Shown here in pieces: positions 1 through 10,345 of a DNA stretch of 64,000 bases. Numbering within the stretch: the stretch's first letter is position 1; the number at the start of each line of letters is the position of its first letter. A program made the position numbers and the translations under genes. The stretch is from Galeopsis tetrahit (Eukaryota; Streptophyta; Magnoliopsida; Lamiales; Lamiaceae), in the NCBI GenBank assembly GCA_963675135.1, contig OY776119.1, forward strand, positions 13,862,955 to 13,926,954, written 5' to 3'. The notes beneath the pieces were generated by a model. The model was not told the origin of the DNA and did not search any database. It worked only from the letters and a program-made list of their open reading frames with translations.

Positions 1-780
1 TTTGAATTGGTTTCACTCCTTTGAGTACCGTATTTTGATAATATCATCTTTTTCTTCTCAAAAAAAATTAAATACATTGGACTAAATCAAGAAACCATGC
101 ATGTGACTCGTGCGAATAATGAGCGATGTCATTACTCGCATAAGGAATAATTCAATTTCTTGTAATTTATTTTGATAAAATTGAATACTATGAAATATTT
201 AGTAGGATAAAACATTGAAATGTAATATTTTGAAGTAGATACAAAAAGGAATGGGGTGAATAGGTAGATAAACCTTTCACAGCAACATCAAAATTGAAGC
301 CAAAATACAATCTATAGCAAATGAATTAGCACAATATAATACCTTTCTTTTGAATTGGTTTCTTGAGTATTGGGAACTCGTCGGAGAGGGTTGTTTGTTT
401 GTACGTGAAGAGGTAACTGAGAGAAGGGTGGAAGGAGTGTTGCTAACTTCCTCGTAGGAGAAGGTTGTTTGTGTGTCTCTATCTATATCTTTAGAGGGTG
501 GAGGGTGAACGTGTTGATCATAACTTCCTCGTAGGGTTCTGTAATTGAAGTACGAACCGATGAGGAAGGCTTCAAATTATTCAACTTTATTGCTACCGTG
601 ATTCCACTACCACCTTCTTCAAAATCCATCAAAAAGAGCAGTAGAAAAAAATCACACAAACAGCCGTTGAAATCAGTTCATTTGTATTAATTTCCTCGTA
701 AAAAGTTCAGGAAAATTTTAGAGAATTATGTTGGAAGGTGGAAGTAATGTATGGAAATTTTGCACATATATAATTACTAT
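1..780 (+). repeat. Left copy of a dispersed direct repeat
   Basis: The stretch is repeated, with small indels, at about 2,560-3,150. Both begin with the TTTGAATTGGTTTCACTCC segment, carry the CTCGTGC box, then share a second block starting near TTGGGAACTCGTCGGAGAG. The left copy has an extra piece near 440-520. A further shortened relative of the 490-640 part is found at 3,785-3,990 and 19,735-19,940. No coding signal was found. The arrangement shows local segmental copying inside the mosaic. Confidence 0.7.
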
Positions 781-1120
781 CTAGATGGTTAGATTCATAT
801 TCCTTATTCTCGCGGCCCTCTCTCTTATATATAAGATTGAGATATATATCATTGTAAAGTTAATTAACAACTTCATATCATTGTATTTCCATCAATTCAA
901 TTATTTCTGTAAAAGATGAGACGGAAGGAGTATAAAATAAACACAAGACACTCAAATGTGCTTAAAAGATAAATGTATTGGACTTTTCAACAAAATTCGT
1001 GGGCTTCTTCACTTCCCCTTTAAAATTTTCATCATCTTTCACCCATTTATTATTATAAAATAATCTTTGTATATAATTATAAAAAAATACCCCCATGTCC
1101 TAAGCTAGGTCCACCACTGG
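781..1120. other. AT-rich spacer
   Basis: AT-rich DNA including a short CGGAAGGAGTA stretch near 920 that resembles the ends of mariner/Stowaway-like MITEs. No gene is seen. Confidence 0.4.
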
Positions 1121-1330
1121 CTATGGACGATTCACCAACTGTTGCTGAGGAGGACGATGATAAGATTCGCCTTGTGGAGCAACAAATTGATTGTGGTCAT
1201 CACTGCGTCCATGGCCACCTTGATCCTAATAATTCCCACACTCACGGGCAACTTCATCTTGGTAATTTCCACGTCCGCAGCCACGGCCATATCCGCGCCT
1301 GTCGCCACCACCATTACTGCAGCCGAATTG
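1120..1330 (-). pseudogene. Possible Copia gag relic (Gly/Arg-rich)
   Basis: Read on the minus strand, one frame gives a short Gly/Arg-rich stretch (GRGCGRGNYQDE) followed by a Gln/Pro-rich tail, a composition common near the zinc knuckle of plant Copia gag proteins. It is broken by a stop and no knuckle is visible. The plus-strand frame starting at 1,123 is His-rich and is probably its shadow. The assignment rests on composition only. Confidence 0.25.
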
Positions 1331-1384
1331 GTAGTTTCTTTCTATAGAAAGTAAATGTTAGAATCTAGTCCCAATTATTATTTA

Positions 1385-1510
1385 TATGTACTAGTTTCGT
1401 CCCAAAGTAGTCGGAATCCTTGGAGCGACATCATTTTTGGTCAGGTTTATATAAAATATAATTTCCCAAACCAAAAATTTGATTGAAATTAATTCATATT
1501 AATTCCGTTA
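1385..1510. repeat. Fragment related to the 19.2-19.5 kb hairpin
   Basis: Shares the stretch GTCGGAATCCTTGGAGCGAC and the following TTTATATAAAATATAATT with 19,262-19,460, but lacks the inverted middle part present there. This indicates a deletion derivative of the same small element. Confidence 0.5.
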
Positions 1511-1995
1511 CCTATGTTACAACGTTCAGTGCTTCGAAAGTGCCCAAAGATTATATTGTAATGGTTATGGTGCCACTGGTGCTGTTTGTTCTTTTTGAAT
1601 AGTAACTCTTTGGATTTTTCCATAAAAGAAAAAAAAGGATATGCCTTATTGGATGCTTCATGATTATACGATCCAGAGGGTAATCTCATCATTTCAGTTA
1701 ACGGTCATAGTTTTTAAATTTCAATTTTGAATATAACAGTAAGATTTTTTTACCGTTGTAAAGTATATAATATTTTTAAATTTAAAGTCCAAATCTGCAA
1801 CCAAAATCAATCACTCACTACAAAATCTTGACTGAAGCTTGAAGAACGCTGAATTAATCTTCGTCAATTCTGGAGAATTCGTGGATGAATGCCGTGGAAT
1901 TTGAAGAACGCCGATTGGATTGGAGTGATTTTTAGGTTGACTGGACTGGATCCGATAAACTAACAATCCCTATACTTTGTATATATGTATGTTAT

Positions 1996-2265
1996 CACTA
2001 CAAAAAATGTATCCAAATTGACATGGATTTGGCGAGGGAAAAGTCCTCTTTAACATGAATAACGAGGGAAATGGCTAGCATTAATTCCCTCGCCAGGATG
2101 TCCTCGCTATTTTTTGCCGAGCATTTTAATTTATTCCTCGCCTGGCCGCGAGCATTAAATTCCCTCGCCAGCCAGCGAGCATTAAATCCCTCGCCCTTTA
2201 TCATTTTTAAAACAATGTCCCTCGTTAAATGGCGAGGGATTTGTAATTCCCTCGCTAACTAAAAA
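1996..2265 (+). mobile_element. CACTA-like transposon terminus with GCGAGGGA repeats
   Basis: Begins CACTACAAAAAATG, the terminal motif of CACTA (En/Spm) elements. It is followed by many short subterminal repeats in both orientations (GCGAGGGA, CCCTCGC, CGAGCATTAAAT). A matching inverted CACTA end on the right is not seen, so it is a truncated or one-ended copy. The related end at 19,053 carries similar AACGAGGGAT repeats. Confidence 0.65.
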
Positions 2266-2559
2266 AGAAAATTTTCCGAAAAACCTAATTGTTGATGCTA
2301 CATTTTGTGACTCGTACAAATTTAAGTAGGCCGACAATCTTACCTTTTCAAATCTCAAAAATTATGTCTCAAAATTTAAGTACGTTAGAAAAATCAAGAA
2401 ACTTCGTGACTCGTGCAAAAAAAGATAATAGATCCTTAATTCAGAACTCTGAAACTTAGGGAATGAATATAAACCTCACAGTAACAGAAAAATTGAAGCC
2501 AAAATACAATGAATCGTTACAATCTGTAGCCAATGAATTAGCACGATACCTTTCTTTTG

Positions 2560-3150
2560 AATTGGTTTCACTCCTTTGAGTACCGTACTTTGATAATATC
2601 ATCTTTTTCTTCTAAATCAAGAAACCATGCATGTGACTCGTTCAAATAGTGAGCGATGTCATTACTCACATAATGAGTAATTCAATTTCTTGTAATTTAA
2701 AATTTATTTTGATAAAACTGATTACTATGAAATATTTAGTAGGATAAAACATTGAAATGTAATATTTTGAAGTAGATACAAAAAGGAAACGGGTGAATAG
2801 GTAGATAACCCTCACAGCAACAGCAAAATTGAAGCCAAAGTACAATCTATAGCAAATGAATTAGCACAATACCTTTCTTTTGAATTGGTTTCTTGAGTAT
2901 TGGGAACTCGTCGGAGAGGGTTGTTTGTTTGTACGCGAAGAGGTAACTGAGAGAAGGGTGGAAGGAGTGTTGATAACTTCCTCGTAGGGTTCTGTAATTG
3001 AAGTACAAACCGATGAGGAAGGCTTTCAAACAGTAGTTTAAATCAATTCATTTATATTAATTCTCTCATAAAGAGTTCTGGAAAATTTTGGAGAATTATG
3101 TTGGAAGGTGGAAGTAATGTATGAAAATTTTGCACATATATAATTACTAT
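2560..3150 (+). repeat. Right copy of the 1-780 direct repeat
   Basis: Matches 1-780 in order, with deletion of the block around 440-520 and of part of 550-640. It carries a CTCGTTCAAATAGTGAGC variant of the recurrent box near 2,636. Nothing in it looks coding. Confidence 0.7.
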
Positions 3151-3334
3151 CTAATATTAATTAGCTAGTACAATAAGAAATTTTATTTCTTTTAAAGGAT
3201 GGCTTCTTCTGGTTTATCTTTTTGCTGTTGAGGATGAGTTTGAGTCTTATATGTTTAATTAAATAAAATAATCATATATGTGCACTGACTGTGCAATGCA
3301 CAAGGGGTGTGGGGCCAGTAGTTCCTGCCACCAA

Positions 3335-3545
3335 CTAATAAAATAAATAGTAACTCCATATACGTGTATACACGTACATCACACACATATATATACGTAC
3401 ATCACCTATATATATACGTGTATATATAGAGAAAGAGAAAGAGAGAGGGTGAAGGAAAGAATATATAGAGAAAGAGAAAGAGAAAGAGAGAGGGTGAAGG
3501 AAAGAAAAAACATAAAAACAAAGCAATTGGATCTGCTTCTTCACT
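3335..3545. repeat. Microsatellite and purine-rich tandem repeat
   Basis: Alternating TA/CA/CGTA tracts (TATATACGTACATCACC) run into a duplicated GAGAAAGAGAAAGAGAGAGG block of about 40 bp. The same tract order followed by CAATTGGATCTGCTTCTTC occurs at 9,009-9,170. The pair therefore looks like two copies of the 5' flank of one unknown gene. Confidence 0.6.
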
Positions 3546-3784
3546 GTGCTCGCCCCCTCTGCCGCCGCACTGAGCAAATCAAGCACCTCGACCTCCAATG
3601 ACCAGAAACACCAACACCAGTACTTGCCATGTTTCGGGATAGTCAAGGGAAAAAACTTGCCATGTTTCGCCGCCATCCATCGTCACCTCAACCCTTGTCA
3701 CTTTCTTTCCACCGCCCGTAAGAAACGTATCCAATTTGCATTAATAAATCGATTACATCTTAAATATATTTATTTTAGGTGATA

Positions 3785-3990
3785 TAATCTGAAGGACTGA
3801 AGAGGTAACAAAGACAATGGTGGAGGGGTTTGTCTAGTGTTGATAACTTCCTTGTAGGTTTTGTAATTGAAGTTCGAACCGATGAGGAAGGTTTCAAATT
3901 CATCAACTTCACTGCTACAGTGATTCCACCACCACCCTCTTCAAAATCCCTCAAAAATCGAAGCCCCAATTTATTTCATGCGTGACAGCC
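3785..3990. repeat. Recurrent fragment shared with 19.7 and 39.2 kb
   Basis: Shares the segment from GGTGGAGGGGTTT through TTCATGTGTGAGAGCCGCACA with 19,735-19,935 and 39,190-39,390, and more loosely with 490-640. The minus strand is open for about 60 codons here, with a Gly-rich stretch (DFEEGGGGITVAVKL). It might be a captured exon, but no family is recognised. Confidence 0.5.
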
Positions 3991-4072
3991 GCACACATGC
4001 ATTTCTGGCAAAAAAGAAAAAATTAAAATGCTCGCACGTTACTCGAAACCTAACCTCTAGTTCAATAATTTA

Positions 4073-4300
4073 TATCGACGAATAAAAAAAAATTATAAGT
4101 ATGTATTCCATTAATAAATCGATTACATCATATCGACGAATATACAAAAATTTATAACTATGTATTCCATTAATAAATCGATGACACCATATCGACGAAT
4201 ATAAAAAAAAAATTATAAGTATGTATTCCATTAATAAATCGATGACTTCATATCGATGGATATAAAAAAAATTATTAGTATGTATGTATATATATCTACT
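4073..4300 (+). repeat. Tandem repeat, about 60 bp, 3.5-4 units
   Basis: Units start at TATCGACGAATA near 4,073, 4,131, 4,190 and 4,251 and contain ATGTATTCCATTAATAAATC. A lone seed of the unit (ATTAATAAATCGATTACATC) is also present at 3,740, so the array probably grew from an upstream copy. Confidence 0.85.
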
Positions 4301-4889
4301 TAATTAATTCAAAGATTGTAGCATCTATTTTAAAACCTAAAATACCCTTTAAGTAAAATACTATTACTAAATGCACCACCACTACTAACTACACTCCTCT
4401 TACAACATTTAAATACTAACCCTAATAGCCGTCGTCACCACCACTTTCGGCCACTAACTCCATCCAAAACAGTGTCAAAAACTCGTAAAAATATCAGAAA
4501 TTAAAAAAGAAAAAATTTTAAAATTTTAGATTTAAAAAAAAAATCGACAAACTAGAGTCGACCATATACATTTCTTTTGAATTGGTTTCTTGAGGAATGG
4601 GAAGTCATCGGAGTGGATAATTTGACCGTTGAAAATCTAAAGAAATATGTATCAAACCGTAAATATATTATATTAAATCAAGAAGCAAATCTAAAAATAT
4701 AGAAGCCGAATCAGCACTAAAATAAAATATTTATCCAATACGTAAAAACACACTTGATTGTGTACTTACTAAATGACTGAAAGATATCTCACCTACCAAA
4801 TGGGATTAAAAAATTTAAAAAACTGGATTAGGCAAGTCTCGTAAAATTGAATTATCCCTAAAACAAATGAAGAAATAATGACCCTAGCG
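4301..4889. other. Gene-free AT-rich stretch
   Basis: AT-rich DNA with Thr/Ser-rich short frames and no recognisable domain. It contains a partial repeat of the TTTCTTTTGAATTGGTTTCTTGAG segment seen near 350, here at about 4,570. Confidence 0.4.
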
Positions 4890-5300
4890 AGTCATTAGTC
4901 ATTAGTAGTGTCATCATTGGATTCTCTGGCAAGGCGACTATGTTGCTCACTGTTCAACCTCAACTCGGCTCTACACTCTAGACATGTAGCGCATTTCAAT
5001 CAATTCTGTGGTCTACTCGGGACCAAGCGAAAGAGCTACATATTAGAATATATTTGGTGTATGACTCTGGGGTTTATTTGGAAAGCTTGAAACGGGAAAT
5101 CTTTCGCGAACACAAGGAATGTCCAAACTCTGTTTCCTTCAATGATTGGTGTGCAATACCTAGAATAGCATGTGTGTAATCTCTTCTTCCAATTGTTTAG
5201 GCGTATAAGTAGCTACCATATTTCTAACTCCTTTGTAACTTCGAGTGATTCACTCTTTTGAGTACTTTTGGTACTCTAATGAAAATGCAATAAACAATTT
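4890..5300 (+). pseudogene. LINE (non-LTR) 3' end fragment
   Basis: A plus-strand frame reads FCGLLGTKRKS, then EYIWCMTLGFIWKARNGK, typical of the region after the reverse transcriptase in plant L1-type LINEs, where a WxxTLWxIWKARN motif is usual. A stop falls shortly after, then a 3'-UTR-like tail ending TTTTGGTACTCTAATGAAAA near 5,285. Only the last few hundred bases remain, as expected for a 5'-truncated LINE. Target-site duplications were not identified. Confidence 0.6.
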
Positions 5301-5568
5301 AATTTATGCCAATAAATAAATATATGTGTAATTAAATTTAAAAAAAACCATCAATAAGGTGATGCCCAATAAATAAATACATGTGCACTGACTGTGCAAT
5401 GCACAAGGTGATATGCATGCTATCAAATACGAAATGTAAAAAATAATTCGTATTTAAATAAGTTAATGCAAAATCAATTACAAATATAATTTTAACTAAT
5501 AACAATGATTCTTTTGTTGAATGGAGGGATTTCTATATCACATTGATCTCGGATCAGAAGCAAGAAAT
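5301..5568. other. AT-rich spacer
   Basis: Contains a repeat of the TGTGCACTGACTGTGCAATGCACAAGG segment (as two overlapping halves) also found near 3,280. No gene is seen. Confidence 0.4.
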
Positions 5569-5672
5569 TCGCTTATGATGGGGAGAAAATTTTATTCACT
5601 AATGGTTCTCTTCCGCATAATAAGCTTGAGTTTACAGTTGTGCTTGAGGATGTTACGTCTAGTAGGTGCGTA
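5569..5672 (+). pseudogene. AGO4-clade Argonaute exon fragment (N-terminal region)
   Basis: The plus strand encodes KFAYDGEKILFTNGSLPHNK followed by LEFTVVLEDVTSSR, the N-terminal (ArgoN) region of AGO4/AGO6/AGO9-type Argonautes. The exon ends AGTAG at 5,665 and is followed by GTGCGTA, matching the splice donor in the copies at 30,041 and 49,500. Homology then stops abruptly at about 5,672, where the Tat-type element begins. Upstream the exon is truncated. This is the only copy that keeps the whole 3' half of the exon; those at 29.9 and 49.3 kb have lost 51 bp of it and the 13.7 kb one its end. Confidence 0.85.
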
Positions 5673-5679
5673 CGAGCAG

Positions 5680-7747
5680 CAGTAAGTGCGCTGGAGTTCT
5701 CTACCTTCTCGTCCTCGGCAGCCTTAAGGCGAGCGCGGAGATCTTCGATCACTTGATGATCCGCCTTGCTCTCTTTCTAAGCAGCTGCGAGTTGGGCCTC
5801 CAAGTCGGCCACTTTCTTCTCAAAACCTTTGTTGGCCCTCATCAGTTGGGCGATCACCACCTCTTTCTCCTCATTGCCTTTCCTAAGTCCATGAATTTGG
5901 AGAGAAAGCTGCTCGGCCACCTAGGCTTGGCGACAAGCGTTGATGGCTATCTGTCGAGCGTTCTCAGCAGCGCTTGTGGCAGTCAACTTCCTCGGAAAAG
6001 GGTTTAGTCAGCGACCGGGGCAAGTTTTTCATTGCTCGAATCGTGAGCTGATTTTGCGAGCAGGAGACGGTTTTTTTGGAGGCGGTGAATTCCTCCTCGG
6101 CGGAGATCTTCTCGGAGAAGGTCTCCGGTTGGCAGTTGCGGGGCCTTTCTTTGCAATCGCCGCACTTTTCCTAGGCGGATGCACCGACGGCTCTGCCCGC
6201 TCTTTCCTCTTCTTGTTGGTACCCTCAACAATATCGCGCTCGCGATTGACGGCCGCCATTCGAAGAGATCGGTTGACCATCACTTCTTGCAATTCGATTG
6301 TCGGGGGAAGATAGGTGATGACCTTCGAAGGAACCACTACTAGAAACAAAATATCAGCATCTTAAGAAGAAGGAAACAAAAAAGTACTTAGAAATATTTC
6401 TATACCTGGAGGAAACTCTCTGGTGATATGGTGAGGAGGCACTCGAAGACCTGCTCGCTCCCGTATGTTCTCGCGATTTAGGAAACGACAAGACCTTTCC
6501 AAGTAGCTACAACGAGCAACACAACAAGTGTGATACTGGAACAAAGGTGACAAGAGATGGTCGCCGACTTTCGCACGAGCAGTAGTACCTACAAAAGCGA
6601 GGAGTTATTCAGTATAGACAAGAACGAGCACAAAATTAAAGAACTTACTGCGAATTCTTCTATAATCAGTCGCGATAGAAACGCGATCAGAGGACCCATC
6701 GGGCTTCACGGCACTTCTCCAGTCGCCGGCAACCCACCACCAGTTGGTTTTCTAATCACGAATTTTATTGGGAACACCCTCGACCAGCTTGAAGCGATCA
6801 CGACTCTTCACGTAAAATCAGCATTTCCCCTCTTTCTTACCAGCCTCGGAAGCTTGGAGGAGGTAATTAATCTCTCGGGGAGTAAGGAAAGTGTGACGAC
6901 AACCGTTCTCAACGGCCTCAAGGCCGAATACTGTGAGGAGACCTATGAGGTTCGACCACCCATTCGGTGTCACTTGAGAAGGAGCCAATCCAAGGAAGTT
7001 TAGATAGAAGCAAACTCCCTAATGCAATGAAAATCTCACGCCGGCCTCCATCATACCGTTGTTAATGGCGACCATTCCTTCGGGGGGCTTGTCGGCCCTC
7101 TCATCTTCTCGCGGAATGAAGAAACACACGTCTTGAGGCAGTTGGTATTTCTTCCGAGAGTTGGCAAGTTGGGCCGACTAGACTATGCTCGCGTGTTCAC
7201 TAGCTGCATACTCTTATTCGTATGCTTCTCGGAAAGGGCGAGGAATCGCTCCAGGCGGGTACTCGGCAACATATTGAAAATATGTTTCCCTTGAGAGTTC
7301 GTCCCCATCTAGCTCTTCTCGGCCGCTCAAAATATCCTTTATGCTCGCCGCGTAACGAGCAATATCCTCATACTCCTTGCGGAGGGTGTTATTTAGAGTG
7401 TCCTCGACTCTTACCGGGTCAATCTGCTCGCCCATCTCCACATTTGAGTCTTGCTCGCCCAGATCCAAATCTTCTTCCTCGACATCGTCCTCGGCATCAT
7501 TGTCGGCATCGTCCCTTTCCGAGTCATCGGTCTCATTGTCAACCACGACACCCATCACGTTCAAAGCTTCCTCCAAACTGTCGGTCGAAAAGTTAGGGAT
7601 CCCTACTCTAAGGGGGTTGGTCGAAAGCGTTTCGGAATCCGAAGAGACCACCCTTTTTCCCAAATTCCGGCGAGGTCCATCCCTGGAATGTTCAACCCCT
7701 TCATCAAACGGCGGCAAGCCACCACCGGAAGAACCACCAACCTCCAT
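5680..7747 (-). pseudogene. Decayed antisense gene of the Tat element (PF04195-like domain plus coiled coil)
   Basis: Starts at ATG 7,747 (MEVGGSSGGG). The first ~177 codons are acidic (EDDVEEEDLDLGEQ) and open to 7,214. The same frame then continues through several stop codons with FFIPREDERADKPPEGMVA, FLGLAPSQVTPNGWSNLIG, FYVKSRDRFKLVEGVP and NWWWVAGDW, the pattern of the 'putative gypsy type transposon' domain. GT-AG introns are suggested near 6,591-6,651 (donor GTAAGT) and 6,340-6,405. After them come a basic Pro/Ser/Lys region and a coiled coil (VADLEAQLAAA, DLRARLKAAEDEK) ending near 5,680. Four or five nonsense codons show it is dead. Function in the element is unknown. Confidence 0.65.
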
Positions 7748-7925
7748 TTTTTCCGATATAAATGGGGGAAAATGAGAGAATAAGAAGAAAATAAAGTTAG
7801 TTACCTTTTATGCCGATCGGAAATGCACAAAGTCGCCGGAACACTCGAAGATATTGCTTGGAAGAAGACTCGAGAAGAAAGTTCGTAAGTTTAAAGTTTC
7901 GAAAGTGATTTGTGAGGAAGAAATG

Positions 7926-7938
7926 TCCTATTTATAGA
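7926..7938 (-). promoter_or_regulatory. TATA box upstream of the antisense gene
   Basis: The minus strand reads TCTATAAATAGGA about 180 bp before the ATG at 7,747. The leader between them is pyrimidine-rich and contains a possible donor, AAAAGGTAACT, near 7,805, so a leader intron is possible. This suggests the antisense gene had its own promoter. Confidence 0.55.
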
Positions 7939-8385
7939 AATTTAGTGTCTAGGGGCCAAAATGCAAAAAACGGGGTAAATTTGGCAATTTTCCCATAGTT
8001 TGGGGGTCGTCCCCGAAATCGAGGCGGCGATTGGGCTCCACGCCCGACCTTTAAGTTCTCGCACGCGCCCCATTCGCCAAATTCAAATTTTGGGCACCGA
8101 CCACGCGCTTGACACATGTCACATTCGACGTCATCAAAACGCTTCAGAAAGCGTGCTCGGTGCGGGAAACGAGGCGACCGCCTAAAAATCTCATCATTAA
8201 GATTCTCAATTGATTTAAATTTCGAAGACAAGTCTGCCTTCCCAGAAGACGATCACACTGCCCGCCTTCCTTACACGAACACGAAGAAAGGCGACCAGGG
8301 GGCAAATGTTACACCGGGTCAAAGAAGTCAATCTTTGTGAGTAAGAGAATATAAGCATGTGCTCGTTTTTTACCATCAGCGATCA

Positions 8386-9008
8386 ACGAGATGTTAACAC
8401 CCTGTACTATCCTGATATTTCTATTTTTCGTATTCATCCGTGCGCAATTTTCACATATGCAATTTTCAGTAATGATTTCAGATAGAACACTTTCAAGTTT
8501 CTAAATTATAATATCTCTGAAACCAAATATATTAATGTAAGATCACAATCGTTTATTTGATAACGAGGAGAAACAAGTAGAAGGTCGCCATCACGAATGT
8601 GTTTCCGCTCACGTAAAGATGTTTCAATCATACACTTCTTTAACAGCCATCAAGAGGAACCACGGGATTTCAATGCAGCAATTCTAGCTTTCAAATAGGC
8701 CAAAAACATCAGATTCCAGAAAATTATATATTCTACACTTGTATGAATCACCTCTCATTCAGGAAACATCAATAAATTTAATGTTTCGATTACACCTTCC
8801 TCGTAAATTTAAATCGGGTGGAGTGTTTAATTTATCGTGTGTCTTTGCAGCTGTTTTTTCTTTCCTATTGATAATCCTTGTACTCCTTTAATTTCATAGT
8901 TTTCATTGCTGTTTCAAAAAAAATATTAGGAAACAAAAAGCAACTTTGTGACTCGTGCGAATAAGGAGCAATGTCATTACTCAGACAATGTATAATTCAC
9001 TTTCTTGT
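8386..9008. other. Repeat mosaic incl. fragment shared with 24.7 kb
   Basis: About 8,400-8,810 is related to 24,590-25,030 (TTTCAAGTTTCTAAAT, AAGTAGAAGGTCGCCATCAC and the CACCTCTCATTCAGGAA stretch), with indels. A CTCGTGC box lies at 8,949. No intact gene is seen; the identity of the shared fragment is unknown. Confidence 0.5.
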
Positions 9009-9046
9009 AAAATAAATAGTAACTCCATATACGAGTATTAAACATT

Positions 9047-9078
<32 letters not shown>

Positions 9079-9170
9079 CGTACATCACCTATATATATAC
9101 ATGTATATAGAGAGAGAGAGACAAACCAATTGGATCTGCTTCTTCATCGTGCTCGCCGGCTCCGCCTCCA
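9009..9170. repeat. CA/TA/GA microsatellite block
   Basis: (CA)n at about 9,045-9,065, then (TA)n, a CGTACATCACC bridge, (TA)n and (GA)n, followed by CAATTGGATCTGCTTCTTC. It is a second copy of the block at 3,335-3,560. Confidence 0.8.
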
Positions 9171-9944
9171 TGAGAATCCGAAAGTTCTATAATCGAACAT
9201 TTTTGCTTCCTCCCAACACCAATCATCAACAGTAGTAGTAATTTTACCCCCCATTAATTAATTAATCTATATATCTTTCATCCCCACATTATATACATTA
9301 GAATAAATAAAAAATACTACGCGACTCATGCGAATAAGGAGCAATGTCATTACTAACACATACACGTGTATTCCCCCCACCCCCATACACGTGTCACACT
9401 CCTTTTGGGACCAACAGACTGTACCATTCTCTGCGTCTTGTTAAGCCCATCATTTTGATACTTTTTCAATTACGTATGCTAAAAGGTTTGAATATTTCAA
9501 CAAAAGGACTATAACTAGATTCGGACTATAAAAGTTTACGAGTATTTTTTATTTATTTTGGCATGTTTCTTAAAATTGCATTAAAAAAGTTACAGTCCTC
9601 TTTTTACCATAAATAAGTGTGGCCCGAAAAATGGGCTTCAATTAGCCCGAAATTGGGTTGATTGGGCTAATTTGTCCTGAAATTGCGAAAAAAAGAAGTT
9701 ACGGGCCTAATTTTGTCAGCCCGTAAAGTTACGGTCCTCTTTTTGCAAACCCCCCTAAATTGCGGTCCTGAAAAAATAATTTTCCCGAATGTGCAATGCC
9801 CAAGGTGATATGCTATCAAATACGAAATGTAATTAACGAAAAAAAACCTAATCTCTAGTTCAATAATATTTCAATAAATTTCAAAAACCTAATATTGAAA
9901 GAATAAACAAATCAAAAAGGTTATCTTGAAGAATAGGGCTTAGA
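9171..9944. other. Gene-free stretch with short direct repeats
   Basis: Holds a CTCATGCG box at 9,323 and two related TTACNGTCCTCTTTTT motifs (near 9,590 and 9,730) around a segment rich in GGGCTTCAATTAGCCCG, suggesting a small transposon relic. No gene is seen. Confidence 0.4.
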
Positions 9945-10345
9945 GAACCATAATTTATAGAAGGAATTAATGGAGAAGAAGAATGGGGGATTGCGTGTTT
10001 CTCATACTAACGTGTCTATGATCCAACAATTGAAGAAATACGTGTCTATGATACAGCAATTGAAGAAATACGTGTCTATGATCCAACAATTGAAGAAATA
10101 CGTGTCTATGATCCAACAATTGAAGAAATACGTGTCTATGATCCAACGATTGAAGAAATACATGTCTAACGAACAGATCCTCACCCTACACTTATCAAAT
10201 TCAAAGATGATATCTAAACTTGTTTTGCATTTTACTCCCTGAATTAAGTATGTGTTTTTACTCCAGTACTTAGTTTATTTCACTTTGCATTTGTAAGGGG
10301 TGGTCACCACAATTAGTAACTTGGACCGCTTTTCATGGCTAAAAT
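9945..10345 (+). pseudogene. F-box/LRR C-terminal relic split by a tandem repeat
   Basis: The left part (ATGGAGAAGAAGAATGGGGG at about 9,970) and the right part (TGTAAGGGGTGGTCACCACA at about 10,295) are adjacent in the F-box relic at 15,900-15,950. Here about 300 bp, including the 30-bp tandem repeat at 10,012-10,161, separates them. A 90-codon frame (9,970-10,242) runs through the insert and gives five VSMIQQLKKY units, then NEQILTLHLSNSKMISKLVLHF. It may be an accident of the repeat being a multiple of three without stops, because no similar protein is recognised and the codon context is that of a relic. Confidence 0.6.
10012..10161 (+). repeat. Tandem repeat, 30 bp x 5
   Basis: Five units of GTGTCTATGATCCAACAATT plus GAAGAAATAC, nearly identical (one has CAGCAATT, one CAACGATT). 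Period 30 keeps the frame open, giving an amphipathic ten-residue VSMIQQLKKY repeat. Confidence 0.95.

Larger units (their letters stand above)
5673..8385 (+). mobile_element. 3' part of a Tat-lineage Ty3/gypsy element
   Basis: On the plus strand a polypurine tract (CCAGGGGGCAAA, ending 8,306) abuts TGTTACACCGGG, a typical LTR start. Inside lies a minus-strand gene with a Transposase_28/PF04195-like domain and coiled coil. From what is known of plant Tat elements (Ogre/Retand group), such an antisense frame sits between pol and the 3' LTR. No pol remains. The 5' side is cut at the AGO4 fragment and the LTR is cut near 8,385, where the local TGTACTATCCTGATATTTC repeat resumes. The segment is more GC-rich than its neighbours. 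Confidence 0.65.

Noticed and set aside
3335..3676. 113-codon minus-strand frame over the microsatellite
   Set aside because: The C-terminal half is a translation of TA/GA tracts and no domain is seen in the rest. Likely chance.
5666..6314. Plus-strand frames of 113 and 124 codons at 5,666-6,314 and others at 6,557-7,003 and 7,222-7,783
   Set aside because: They mirror the minus-strand Tat gene, which has a recognisable domain in one frame; the plus frames are low-complexity shadows.
10012..10161. CRISPR-like array
   Set aside because: The repeats are directly tandem without spacers, in plant DNA.
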